From the NCBI GenBank assembly GCA_022829145.1, contig CM040746.1, forward strand, positions 30,896,212 through 30,960,211: DNA of 64,000 nt, read 5' to 3'. The stretch is from Albula goreensis. Its lineage: Eukaryota; Chordata; Actinopteri; Albuliformes; Albulidae. Shown piece by piece: positions 11,301 through 22,500 of the stretch (the first letter of the stretch is position 1; each line of letters starts with the position of its first letter). A model generated the notes under the pieces. That model was not told where the DNA came from and did not search any database. It was given only the letters and a program-made list of their open reading frames with translations. The position numbers were made by a program, and so were the translations under genes.

Positions 11301-11677
11301 CTCTGCGGTGCTCAGTGGTGGGAAGAGATTGAAAGCTTATGTTAGGCGTTAGGTATAGACCATATGTTTGAAATTCTTATGTATGACACATGGCAGCTCA
11401 TTTAAACAAGCCTTTCTCAGGACAAAAACATGCTAAGTCTTCCCTTATAAGTCATTCCACAAGACTTTAGCCACACAGCAACGCAATGAGTATTCCCAAC
11501 TATTTAGTATGGTTTTCCAACCCATACCAGATTATATGTTCATGTCAATAAACATCTTGAAAAGCATTTTAAAGAAAGAAAACATATCTGGTCGCTAGGT
11601 TACACATGATTGTTGTTGGTCCAAAGGGGTTTGGTCCTCTCTGATTAGGTAGAAATTACTGCAGGCCTTTCCCACGC

Positions 11678-11717
11678 TTATGATCTGATGGGCTGACTAA
11701 ATGAACAGTGGCCACCT
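11678..11717 (-). CDS. leap2: leap2 exon 3 (last cysteine and stop)
   Basis: This 40-nt exon begins after TTTTCCTCTAG, completes the Arg codon and encodes GGHCSFSQPIRS followed by TAA. It was found by searching downstream for the missing fourth cysteine. Confidence 0.92.
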
Positions 11718-12598
11718 CTAGAGGAAAAATACAAGACAGGACATTATAAAATTAATGCAAATATGTTGTAAGAATTGATGCAATTAACTTAACAGTCCAT
11801 GAATCCTGCCTCACCTGCAGATTCCTGTAGAACACTCGTAGTTGTTCTTACAGTAGGCCCCAAAGGGCTTGCTTCCCATGATCCTCCAGAGGGGTGTCAT
11901 GCGTGCGACCCGCTTCAGTAGCCCTCCGTTCTCAAGGTGCGTTGATGTGCTGTCCACCTGCCCACCAGGAACTGGGCTGGTGTACACCTGTTCAACACAT
12001 ACACACACAATTTGCATGAGTAAGAAATACACTCGTAAAATGAATGTCAAATCTCTGGATATCATACTGAGGTACACAGAACCATAAATCCATCAAGAAC
12101 TAGGAGAAGAATGAAATGGAATTGTTGATCTAATGGTCTAATCACAGCACAAATTTTCAAAAGGCACAAGGGTGATTTACTGTCACTCAGATATCAGTCA
12201 TCCTGATTTACAATCAACTTGGGCCACTGTTTCTTTCCCATACACTAGAGCTGTCAAAAATCATTACATCTGAACAAACAGTTCATGTACTGAACATGCA
12301 TTCAGTTGTATGCTAACAAATAAAACAGTTAATTACAACTCTAAAAACCTGACTCTTAGAAACAAATATTACGCCTATCTGAAATTTAGACTTATTCGCC
12401 TCTTACAAGACATTTCTCACACCATAGTAATAAGTTCATCAATGCTACTGAAGAGCAAAAAATAATGAACTGTAGTAATATTATTTGAGATGCTGCAGTG
12501 AGTAAGATAAAATGTGAATATGTTATTACCTGCTGGATGAGAACCAGCGCCACTAAAGCCCAGGCAGCCGCTGCTCTGCTGTAGGTCTTTGTCTGCAT
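11678..12598 (-). CDS. leap2: Liver-expressed antimicrobial peptide 2 precursor (3 exons, complete)
   Basis: Exons 12530-12598, 11815-11987 and 11678-11717 join in frame to 282 nt, 93 residues plus stop. A hydrophobic signal peptide (about residues 1-25, core AWALVALVLI) is followed by a short prosegment ending KRVAR, a furin-type site. The mature 41-residue peptide then starts MTPLWRIMGSKPFGAYC. Four cysteines at 69, 75, 80 and 85 keep the LEAP2 spacing C-x5-C-x4-C-x4-C. Known LEAP2 is secreted by liver and gut, has antimicrobial activity, and acts as an endogenous antagonist/inverse agonist of the ghrelin receptor through its N-terminal MTPxW end, which is intact here. The third exon encodes GGHCSFSQPIRS. 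The Gly after the third-cysteine Arg is unusual; I recall Lys at this position in other LEAP2 peptides. Teleosts often have several leap2 paralogues and I cannot say which this is. Confidence 0.95.
11815..11987 (-). CDS. leap2: leap2 exon 2 (propeptide and most of mature peptide)
   Basis: It starts VYTSPVPGGQV after acceptor AACAG and ends in a split Arg codon after CSTGIC, with donor GTGAGG. It contains the RVAR cleavage site and the first three mature cysteines. Confidence 0.95.
12530..12598 (-). CDS. leap2: leap2 exon 1 (signal peptide)
   Basis: It encodes 23 residues, MQTKTYSRAAAAW through VLIQQ, phase 0, with donor GTAATA. The start is the first ATG downstream of the TATA box and gives a typical signal peptide. 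Confidence 0.93.
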
Positions 12599-12689
12599 CG
12601 TGTAAGATGGGAGAGCGTGTTGAGTCGGATGGGTCTCTGTGAGAGCGACTGCAGAGGCTGGAGAAGTGATGGCACAGCGTGTTCCTGCC

Positions 12690-12697
12690 TTTATATC
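12690..12697 (-). promoter_or_regulatory. leap2: leap2 TATA box
   Basis: GATATAAA followed by GGC lies about 92 bp upstream of the leap2 ATG, which would place transcription start near 12,660 with a 5' UTR of about 60 nt. Confidence 0.6.
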
Positions 12698-12780
12698 CGT
12701 GATCAGACCCACAGGGAATGCTCGGGCTATCTGCTCCCCTGTCGCTCCCAGGTCGGCCTTTTCTGTGCCCCCGATGATGT

Positions 12781-12797
12781 CACGTGTTTGGTAAATA
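12781..12797 (-). promoter_or_regulatory. leap2: Forkhead-like site and CACGTG E-box upstream of leap2
   Basis: On the minus strand TATTTAC (FOXA/FOXO type) is followed after a few bases by CACGTG, about 185-200 bp upstream of the start codon. Forkhead factors of the FOXA group drive liver genes, so the pair fits a hepatic promoter. Function is inferred from the motifs. Confidence 0.4.
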
Positions 12798-15700
12798 TTT
12801 GAGCGCTGTGCAGATAAACTGTTCCATGGGCCCTGGCGTGAGCCAAGAGCTGGGATTTCTGGCACGGACAGCGCATAAAGACGGAACACGCTCATCTTAG
12901 CCATGGGATGCTCTCCAATCCAACCCAGGGTCGGCGAGTTCCAGGGAAAGTGAAGGATGGAGGAATAAGTGGTTTACTATGACAGCATATGGGAACCGAA
13001 CAATCACAGTTAAAAGCTCTGACCGCTGAACGTGGGCCAGCTTGAAACTAGCAGCCACATGAGATGAGGCATTCTGACAGCCATCAATATTCCCTTTGCA
13101 TTTAATTTCAGTAGGGAGTCATAAAATGAACTTACCATGAACTGCAAAATTATTTCAATCATAAAAATAAAAAATGTTTGGTCAGGCAGAATAAGAATGA
13201 CCCTGGCAATACATCTTATCCAAAATGAAACAAAGTCCGTTTTGCCCCAAACTGTTGAGTTTTCTGAACGCACTGTTCCTTACTTTGACCTCATATTGGC
13301 ACTTTATCATTCTCATTATGAGCTTTAAAGATATCCTAATCGAATCAAAAATGACTTGACACGCTTCAAGAAAATCTATCTACAACACTGAAAGCCAGAT
13401 TATGTACTCTAATCATAGAGGTATATTTTATAGAAGATATTTAAGTCTGTTATATTTTGCTAACGTTAAACTGGGTGCTACATGGCACTGACCCCATCAC
13501 CTTTGGGCACAAATTCAGTACATTTCTGTTAATTTTGTTGAAAATGTTCAAACAGTCTACACAATGAGTTTCAAATTTTAAAAAGCCGCAGCAAACAAAA
13601 TTGTTTGACCATAACATGCTTGTTAAAGATTTGACATACATTTTGAAGGATTAGAAAGAATTAAATATTTCACAAATGTATTTACTGCATTTAATCAAAG
13701 AGATTGGTAAGCCAATAAAATGGTTATTTTTAATATTAAAATCCTAAAGATCTTTTGAATGGCTCAAAATCAATTAAATCTCCAGTCACAGGCACATACT
13801 ATACAAATACCCCAACTAACAAACGGTCATTGGAGATAGCCTTTTGGTTAACATTTCTGGAGATCTTTGAACTTCAAAAGACATTAAGTAACAAGTATAA
13901 CAAAGGTCAGCTCAGAAATAGCCAGAGCTCTAAAACGCTCAGGTTCTGACAGACTGACAGGTTCAGAACTCATAGAGCACAAGTTGTACCATGCTCCATT
14001 TTAATGCTGATTATCAACCAAATGTCTCACAGTGTTGTTAAGAATCGCTTAGACATGAAATGTGTGTTTATTTGTTTGAAAATATTCTTTGGGCAAGCCA
14101 GAGAGTCTGGGGAAGAATAAACACTGGGAATGTGCAGTGTTAGGTACAGTCATGTAACAGAGTTTTCAGCATGTCTTCTCATGGTGTAATTTATAGCACT
14201 CAAAGTCTTGTTCAATGCCATGGGGCCAGGGGTGACCTTTGCTAGTCCTGTTTTCTGTTTGTTTGTGAATCTTGGCAGACTTTCACTAAATCGTGGACGT
14301 GATTCAAGGACTGACAAGAGGCGGAACAAAGTACATTGTCCTGAACTGTATCTCCAGGCCTGTGCCAAGAGGGAGAGCGTTCATACCTCTCCACAGACCC
14401 ATAAAGCAAGATTTAGATGATTGTCGGAAGAGAGATCATGTCAAAGGGTCATTGTGCTGAGGGTGGAGACCGCAGTCCTTTACAGTGTGTTCAGAGCTGT
14501 ACAAAGACCTGTGGCCTGCAGAGTGGCACAGAGGGTGAGTGCAGCGATCCGCCTCAAGGTCCATGTCACATCTGGAGTGTGCCAGTTGTGACTACAGCTG
14601 GGGGTCCCGCTGGGTGATGAGTAATGGGTCGGAGCTTTGTCTGGTGAAACCCTGTCTCCCTCGGGTATCCCCTGCCTCATCGCTCTGTAGTGATGAGTTA
14701 CAGGTCAGCTGCACATCTCTGCAGTGCATTAAATCCAGCTTAGCTAGAGCGCAGAAAGAAATGGGGCAGAGGCTAACTGTATGCCTTTCAGAGTAATAAA
14801 TGCTTGACCCTGCTGAATTCATAGCAGACATTACTGATGGGCGAAATAGGGACTGCAACCAGACAATATGGTGAGAACAAGGGGGAAATGGGAAAATACA
14901 TTTTTGAAACCATGTGAACTCATGAGATTTGCTTCCCATGAAGCTCTCCATTGGATGAGCCCTCCAGCCTCAGCATATGGTTGTTGGCCAGTTGGTGTTG
15001 GAATTCAGGCAGATCACAAGAGGTCAAGGTACTCTCACCTCACCACCTAGGAACAGCCCCTACTGCAGCAGTGATGGCCACACCAGTGATGAGGCAACTT
15101 GGATATCGCTCACTGCTTCCAAAGAACTTTAGCCTTTGACCTAGATCTGCCATCACTGCACTGAAGATACACAGGAAATAACAGAAGAGTCCAAAAAATG
15201 CATGGGTGTATCAATCTGAGCTACACTGCTTTCACCTTGCTCAGAGCAATGAGATGTGCCAATGGGACATAATGAGATAAGCCTGGCGCAGAAGGCCACT
15301 GGCTGTGTGTATGTCAATGCAATGCTCAAGTGTTAATGTGACAGGAAGAACTATTTTCATTAAATCCATCTTGAAATCCTTGCTTTTTCAGAATGAATAA
15401 GTGCTTTGGTGAGCCAAGCCACACCGAACCCATTATGAAGAGTACTGCTGCCTTTCAATGGGAAACAATGGGCTTCACTCCTGCAGGGCTGGGACTGCAG
15501 CTGGCAGAGGGGCAAAGCACAGGCTGCAGGAGGGAGGAGGTGAACGCATGGCCTTCAGAAATCCCTGGCTGGGGACATTAGCCCATCTAAAAATGGATGT
15601 TTGTTTATTTGACTCATGAGGAAATTCACAGCACACAATCTCTGAGACCTAGAAAAGGCCATGTTTAACTAGATGTGTCAGCACTGGAACATGAAATGGG

Positions 15701-16559
15701 AGGTGCAATTTGCGATTATGTAACACCTCCAAAATGATATTTCAGCCAAAATCTAACTAGTGGTTATGTATCTATACATACAGCTGATGGAAGACTTTCA
15801 TAACCACATACCAATGTACTCATATTCAAAAAATACTTATGAATTGCCAATGGACTACGCACGTTCAGAATTAAAGCACTAATTAAAATAGAGGTTGTAA
15901 TTAAACAAAACCAGAGCTTTTATCAATATTATTAGGACATGAAAATTGCTTTAAGCCCTTACAAAAGCAGAAAAATTCAAACTTGAACACCATGAACAGT
16001 GAAACAGTACAAAGCTAGAAGCAAGTCTAAATCTATACATACGAAATTCAGCTACCTGCACCCAGGCTATATTTAATATTGACAGTATGATGTTAGGTGT
16101 CCTACATTTGTTCATAGTAGACATCAAGTAATAATACTCAGAAATTCTTGCCCTATATTTGGAAACCCTTCCAGTGCCTGACTCATGTACAGCCTTACCA
16201 AAAGTATTTGTCATCTCATAACAGTAAATACTGGCCTTGAATCAACATTTTATATTAAGAGCAGGAAATAAATTGGGTTCCTGTGTAAACTTTCAGAAGT
16301 GTATGCGAGTTAAGAAAAGCTTGTGAAATCATGGTTTCCAGAGCAGAGGCAGAGCACCCTCTGTTGACAGCAGGTTATGTGAAGCCCAGAGAATAAAATG
16401 ACAGTCATAGAAGTAGTATCCTCATCTTTGCAAACCTTCCTCATTGCCCACTATCCACATTTAAACAACCATGAAAAAAAAGACAAAAATCCCAAGTCCT
16501 GAATAGCAACAATACAACAGAGGGGGAAAAACATTCTAGGATGACAATACTTTGGGCCA

Positions 16560-16575
16560 CCACTGGAGGGCAGCA
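16560..16575 (+). promoter_or_regulatory. CTCF-like motif (leap2-bmp15 side)
   Basis: CCACTGGAGGGCAGCA fits the CTCF core with one mismatch (G for A at position 6). Similar strings also occur inside common repeats, so this is weaker than the site at 6447. Confidence 0.3.
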
Positions 16576-17033
16576 GTGTCAATTTTATAGCACATGCTTG
16601 TTCCACTACTGTTCCACCCAGTCCCAGATGAGTGTTAAACAAATGAAGAATTCAAGATGAAATAAAGCTTGTAAAACACAGAAATATACAAGTGTTAAAC
16701 ATAATTTTGGTGCAGCAACAGGGAACAGTAAAGATGTTTAGAAAATATGCATTTTATTTTATTTCATATCATTTGTCATAAAATGTACACTCTGAATAAG
16801 AATATTCAATCTCCCTAGCTATGAAACACTCACACACCAAAGGTCCTCTCATGAACACATTGCACATACCCCTTCACATTAAGCAGCAACCGACATTATG
16901 GTGGCAGTGCCCATCTGCTTCTTTGCATGCTTTAATAAGGCCACTTAATCTGCCCAGAAAATGTGCAAAATTTGTGGATTTGGACAGAGGCAGCAATAGC
17001 CTCCCTGAAGTCAAATGGCTCCCTACCTGTGAG

Positions 17034-17039
17034 TTTATT
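17034..17039 (-). other. bmp15: Candidate poly(A) signal of bmp15
   Basis: AATAAA on the minus strand, about 550 nt downstream of the bmp15 stop codon. Confidence 0.4.
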
Positions 17040-17590
17040 TTTTTAAAAAGAAAAAAGAGGAACCTTTTTCCACACACATATAAAAATACTTGAGGGCAAA
17101 TGTGACTGCAGAAAGTCTCAGGAAGTGCCAACACAGGTGCTAAGGTGCAAAGCCAAAATCATCTCCAACACAATGCCTTACCCCTGGACTCCCGGAGGTG
17201 AAGTGGACATGCATAGAGAAATGCCCTTTGAAAGGAGGAGGAGGGGGCAGGGGTCCCCCAGATTCCTGAAATACACACAAACCACTGCTGTGAAAAACAT
17301 CAACTCAGCCCATATGAAGGACAGAAAATAGACAGGGGAGTGGGTTAGGACACGCTAGGACAAACACCCAAGCTACGGCAACGACGAGACCGGACGGCAA
17401 GTTTAAAACAAACATTAGGTGCTGGGCCCAGAGTCTTATGGGCCTGAGAGTCAGCATGATACATTTCCACTCCTCAGCCCCTGTGGCTGAGAAAGGGGAG
17501 TGGACTCACACTACTTAAAGATGCAATGGAGGAGCCACATGCTTCATGTGTATGGGGGGGAGGGGGGTCAAAGCCCGGATGTCCCAGAGC

Positions 17591-18422
17591 CTACCGGCAG
17601 GTGCAGGACTCTGCAATCATGTCCTCGTATTCTTTGTAGACGATGCTTCCGTTCTTCTCCATCATGAGCACGCTGATTGGCTTGTACTTGTAGGGCACGC
17701 AGGCGGGCGGGGGTACCTCCCCCACCCCCATCTCGTTGATAAAGTTCTGCACAATGGCGTGGTTGGGTGAGTTGTACCCATAGTGGAGGATCCGTGGGCA
17801 GTCTCCCCTGCAGTACTGGGGGTTGTACTTGTGTGGGGCGATGATCCAGTGGTCCCATCCAAGGTCCCGGAAGGTGACCGTGTAGGAGTGGAGCTTGCAG
17901 TTGTTCTTGGCCACGCTGTTCTTGCGCATGTAGTTGGGGATGTCCGCGCCAATGCTACCTGGCTCCTTGGACCTGCGGGGGCGAGGCGGGAGGGGGCCAG
18001 GGTTCCTGCTAAGCCTGCCCAATCATGGGGTCCCCCAGCCTCCTCTTCCAGGAAGAGCAGCAAGGCAGGGACTCTCAGGTGGGTTCGCGGAGTGACTGGC
18101 TTCCTCCTCCTCAGAGCTGTGACCCTCACCAGCCTGTCCTCCGAACACTGGTACTGAACAGCCAAGGCCAGCCGCCCCTCACTCTGCAGGGAGATGTGGG
18201 CCGTGACGTCCGTCTCAGTCCACCGATCGTGAGGCCTGAGGGTCAGGCTATCTCCAGAGGAAACCCTACGTCTGGCCGGCCCCAGGGATGAGACATTGAC
18301 CCCACAGCTCATAGGCAGGTGAGAGAGCGCCGTGGTGCGCAGGTGCACGAAAGCTGCCCTCACCAGCTTCTCCAGAGGGAGGGCTTTCAACTCGTACTCC
18401 ACTGTGTAGCTGTACTGCTGAT
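17591..18422 (-). CDS. bmp15: bmp15 exon 2 (prodomain and mature ligand, with frame break)
   Basis: It follows acceptor TCTAG. The prodomain frame runs from [18 protein letters not shown] to [13 protein letters not shown]. The mature frame is open from 18022 to the TAG at 17593-17591 and is preceded by TGA at 18025-18023. The break lies among homopolymer-rich bases (runs of four or five C or G). No GT-AG intron was found that fixes the frame without deleting the conserved [13 protein letters not shown] strand. Confidence 0.9.
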
Positions 18423-19353
18423 CTAGACAGACATTCAGGCAGTCAGGAAATGAGAGCCAAAATATAATGCCCAGTAACTGTGCCTTTACCCTTGTTCACA
18501 TTCGTTCTACAATCTGCTTTACTAGCAACGCACATGTCTGATTAATAAAACAACAACAAGCGAACATAACATTTCATACTCACCGAAACACACCAGTACC
18601 GTGAAACCCCAAAACAAACAATTTCCTTCATACGTGGGTAAAGACCACAATTTACCAATGTAATCTCGGTTAGTTTGGAATACACTGATTTATTCACACA
18701 CTGAAGATCACGTTCATGGAATGTCCCAGCAGCTCCATTTAGCAAACCACGGGTCAATTATCAACAAACACAATTAGTGACTTAACGTCAGACCAACAAG
18801 TACCTTAAAAACTAAACATTTAACAAAAGAAGCTAAATAATAAACATATGATCACATAATACATTATATTATGTGAGCACATTTATTTAATGTGCTTATA
18901 GAAAGGGGGGCTAAAAGTTATTCAACCTCAAACATAAATTTTAGGACATTGCGTCGTTTAAAAAAGACAGCGCAATGCAAAATAACTGAGAAATTCACAT
19001 TACTTACCAGGTGACGATAAGTACCGCTTTCGTGATGAAGTAGATCGAATAAGTCTGACGGTGTTGGACCCCAGAATTCTGGGTTCTCTGGGCCGGCCAT
19101 CTGTACTAGCAGCTCTGTTATACAAACTTAGCATGTATTGCAAAGTCTGGTCGTCAGCTTCATCTTTCGCCAGGAATTTATATTGTCGGGCACGGTCATT
19201 TTGACTGACTTGCAGCAATGAAACATCATCATGAGAAGACGAAGAGGACGCCATTTCACCGACATCCCGTGGCGGCGTGAAAGTGAAAGACATCGAAAAG
19301 ATACACATAAGTATTAAAATTTTGAATTGCCTGTGACAATTGGTAGCCTTCAT
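17591..19353 (-). CDS. bmp15: Bone morphogenetic protein 15 (2 exons, apparent frame break before mature domain)
   Basis: BMP15 is an oocyte-secreted TGF-beta family ligand that controls folliculogenesis. Coding exons are 19008-19353 and 17591-18422. The product has a signal peptide (core [17 protein letters not shown]), a prodomain with [14 protein letters not shown], a furin-type site RPRR and a mature domain containing [30 protein letters not shown] and a C-terminal MIAESCTCR. That ending and [14 protein letters not shown] separate it from GDF9. The mature domain has six cysteines and lacks the usual inter-chain cysteine, as BMP15 and GDF9 do. The summed coding length is 1,178 nt, one short of a multiple of three: the prodomain frame and the mature frame differ, and the shift must lie between 17984 and 18022. 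An upstream in-frame ATG at 19437 would add 28 residues before the signal peptide and is less likely. Confidence 0.93.
18423..19007 (-). other. bmp15: bmp15 intron
   Basis: This is a 585-bp GT-AG intron, phase 1, in the position expected for the single coding intron of BMP15 and GDF9. Nothing else is seen in it. Confidence 0.8.
19008..19353 (-). CDS. bmp15: bmp15 exon 1 (signal peptide and N-terminal prodomain)
   Basis: It encodes 115 residues plus one base, starting [10 protein letters not shown] and ending YLSSP, with donor GTAAGT. The ATG at 19353 has A at -3 and puts the hydrophobic signal core near the N terminus. A weak TATA-like CTATATC at 19419-19425 lies between it and the alternative ATG at 19437, which also favours the inner start. 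Confidence 0.88.
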
Positions 19354-19418
19354 TTTCAACCTCTGGTGCAAATGACAGCAACCAGGAAAGCTACCACTGT
19401 CCAAATATTGGAGACCGT

Positions 19419-19425
19419 GATATAG
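19419..19425 (-). promoter_or_regulatory. bmp15: Weak TATA-like element of bmp15
   Basis: CTATATC lies about 66 bp upstream of the preferred start codon and about 50 bp downstream of the NOBOX-like site. Confidence 0.3.
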
Positions 19426-19472
19426 GGAGTCGAGCATGTTGGTTAGTAAACTAGCACGTTCTTCTATGACCC

Positions 19473-19503
19473 CAATTAACCTTCTTCCGCTCAGCAGCAG
19501 GTG
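19473..19503 (-). promoter_or_regulatory. bmp15: NOBOX-like and FIGLA-like sites upstream of bmp15
   Basis: TAATTG at 19478-19473 on the minus strand matches the NOBOX element. CACCTG at 19503-19498 matches the FIGLA-type E-box. Both lie 120-150 bp upstream of the start codon. NOBOX and FIGLA are known oocyte regulators. These short motifs are suggestive only. Confidence 0.4.
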
Positions 19504-22500
19504 ATTCTTTAAGCCAACGGTGGCGTTTTACGCACTAGGAAAAGCCACGCCGCATCAAAGACCTGGAGCAGGGAGTAACTGCGAACCGCAAACTAGTCTT
19601 GTCCTCTACATTGATTGTTATCCCCAAACATACTTGCTGTTTTATTTTTAACATTCTGTTTTAGAGGTTTTGCCTGTTTGATGAATAGCACAATTCTCTG
19701 CATTATTTAGAGAACTGAGGTTTTCTCTCTGTCATGATTATTGCTTGGGTTGGATTATAGAGAGATCCATCTGCTCATCAACAATACAAATTATTTGAGA
19801 ATAGCAGTTTATGTTTCACTACAGAGAAACTACATGTCAGGATGTAAATACATGTGCTCTACCAGTTGTGGAAGAAGTGAAATAACGGAGATTAGACTGT
19901 GGTAACCCTAATATCATCATAGCACATGAGCTCAAGCAGAGCACACATAGAAACCTGTGCAATCATTATGCGTAAATGGCAGGTTCACTTTTTCTTTTTT
20001 AATATAGTAACATCCCCTCTGACTATTCTGTAGTACCCCCATCATTTCACAACTGACAAAAGTTATAATGCATTTTTTTTTAGAGAATCATGCTTCATAA
20101 TGTTGCTCCCAGCTGTACATTATCACAATACATAGTCCATATGTATGCATGCATGTGGATATACAGGCATATAATTTTGAAGTTTGCAAGCATAGTAGCA
20201 CAGTATTGTGACTGAGTGGATAATGAACTAGAAGCCTCTACCACTGTTGCCCTTTTGTGCTCAAAATTCCTAGTTGTTAAATGCCTCTGTAATTTTTGTT
20301 CTGTGCAAGGATGCAATTGTTCTTGCTTTCATCCTAATGCTGGTGTTGTTTTAGAGCTCACCTTGTCAGCACAACCCCCTGTGTCTTAAACAATGGGCCC
20401 CATGCCTAGGCCCCCAACCTGTTTCTGATGATGGGTGATGTGGCTGCTTGGGATTTCCAAAAGTCACTGTATCTCTAATTCCCACCACAGACAGTCCTGT
20501 AGTGGCATGCTCTCCATTGCACAGCTGGGCTTAGCCAGAAACACCATCAAGTCCTTGTTGGCACAGTCCGGAAGTCTTTGGAGATCTGCATCAATGGAAA
20601 GAGGTGGTATCAACTGTTATCTAAATAAACATATTGTACCTGCCAAATCCCTCTGTCCAATCTTTGGGGATTGGTATATATTATGGTACCCCCATAATCA
20701 TACTCTGAAATCCTTCTTTCCACAACTGGAAAAACACATCAGGACTTAGCTACCTAATGTTAGCTCCCCGTTGACATGTAAACAGTTGATGGGACGTTTA
20801 CGTTAAAAATATGTAACACAGGGGTAACAACAAAAGTGTAAATGAGCATGAAATGGAAAAGCAGTACTGACATGTAACAACTGTCTACAATTTAATTATT
20901 CAAAATGCAACATTAAAGATGTGGTTTTTTCAGCGTTTTGTAACAAATATCCCTAGGTTTACCAGTGTCTTCTCCAACCATGTCTAATAATCTCAAGATG
21001 TTTCTTGGGGTCTTTCTTCAGAGACACAAACAAGTAAATGGTTACTATTGAGGGTTGTGGGTGGTGCTAAGGGGGTGTAATTGCTATAGTATCAGCCAGC
21101 CACAACAGTTATTATCCACAGACAATGGCAGAAAAAGAGCAGGGAAATCAACATACAGGAACCCTCCATTAGTTCCTGAAAACAACCAATTTTAAGTAAA
21201 TTTATGATTCAGAGGGGGCAATGGAAGATTTGTGGCATTGAAAGTGATGGAACTGTGGTCTTTTCAGTGAGACAACAACCATCCAATCAGGCAGATTTAT
21301 TACTTGCGTGGTAAAAATTAAAAGAATATTTCACATTATTTAGATTCCAGTATACCAGAGACTGGTTATGTTTTTGTGATAGCTACTAGAGGAAGTCAAA
21401 GGGTGGTACTGTTGTTCTGAATGCAACAATGACAATTTCTAGAGCGGAAAAAAACATTAATATTGTATATCTTCCTGGAACCTTTTTTCCCTCATTATAG
21501 AACAATGTCTGCTTTGCCAACACTCATTTGTGGTTATTTCACTGTGTGATTTTACTGTGTTTGCTTAAATCTTAACTACTTGTAAAAGTCTTAGCAACAG
21601 TTTGAAGTAAAACCTTGTCTTTACCCTAATGCACAGATTTCTGCTCTGAAATGTCAAACAAACTTTTTTTTTAACTGTATCATCTCTCTAATCACAACAG
21701 CCTCTATTAATAATGCTTGGAAATACCAATATGGCTGGGTGAACCAATTAGTTTCAGCAACCATACCCATACCAATTACTTGCTGCTTGCTTTTGTGTAC
21801 TTACCATTATTGTACACCAAAAATTCTATTCTCTAAAATATATGCCTTTAGGATTTCATTTTGTATGTATTAAGCCTTTTCAGGCTTGAAAACCCAAAGA
21901 GCGTAAACAAGAATGTTTTGCTTTTAAAGAATTGGGAACCTCTGCAGATGAGCATTATACAATTGACAATTGGTTCACATATTTGAGAGACTTAATAGAT
22001 ACATTATTTGAATTATGATATTCAAAATATACATATATCTGTGCAATTTTTCACAATTACTATATTAGAAAAATTTATTTTTCTAATGTAATATGGAATA
22101 TTCTCTGTATATAAAAAGTCCTAATTGTATTGATGCACCATGAGTTAATATATTGTTAAACTTGTTCCATTATGATTCCTGGAATTCTCATTTGCTTTAA
22201 TTATTAGCTGAACAGTTTAATTGCAATTCAGTTGTTTCCTGTTTCTTGTATGTGCTATTCAAGATGATTAATGATGAATCATGTATTAATGTTTATCCAT
22301 GACCTTTCTTCTGGAGTTGGGAATGAAAAAACCGGCCAGCCGTTAAAAACATACGTGTGATTGGATCTGCACTGTTACAGGAGCGGCAGCTCACACTGCT
22401 TTCACTAGTGAAACTACACAAACACCAATCCCTTCAAGATATGGTAATGAAAGAATGAGTTTACGTTCTGTGTATTAAATTTATGTATTTAGAGATCATT

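Larger units (their letters stand above)
5208..11677. other. Intergenic region between phka and leap2
   Basis: It contains the phka promoter side (5' UTR limits not determined), a CTCF-like site at 6447, two tRNA-like relics near 6.85 and 7.1 kb, palindromes at 8091 and 8363, and the probable leap2 3' UTR towards the right end. A TTTATT at 10333-10338 is a possible poly(A) signal for leap2 on the minus strand, but it is 1.3 kb from the stop codon. No protein-coding exon could be supported. Confidence 0.5.
12599..17590. other. Intergenic region between leap2 and bmp15
   Basis: It holds the leap2 promoter at its left end and the probable bmp15 3' UTR at its right end. Candidate AATAAA signals for bmp15 lie on the minus strand at 17034-17039 and 16753-16763. 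A CTCF-like motif lies at 16560. Open frames up to 119 codons show no recognisable similarity. Confidence 0.5.

Noticed and set aside
11270-11345. Minus-strand stretch reading AFNLFPPLSTAEVIIVVG
   Set aside because: It is short and has no splice sites or partner exons. Probably chance.
17973-18135. Extra intron in bmp15, from a donor-like GTGAGG near 18131 to the CCGCAG acceptor-like site near 17973
   Set aside because: Splicing it would delete the conserved [13 protein letters not shown] strand and would still not give the mature frame.
17591-19353. Identification as gdf9 rather than bmp15
   Set aside because: [29 protein letters not shown] and the ending MIAESCTCR match BMP15. GDF9 ends with a MIATKCTCR-type tail.
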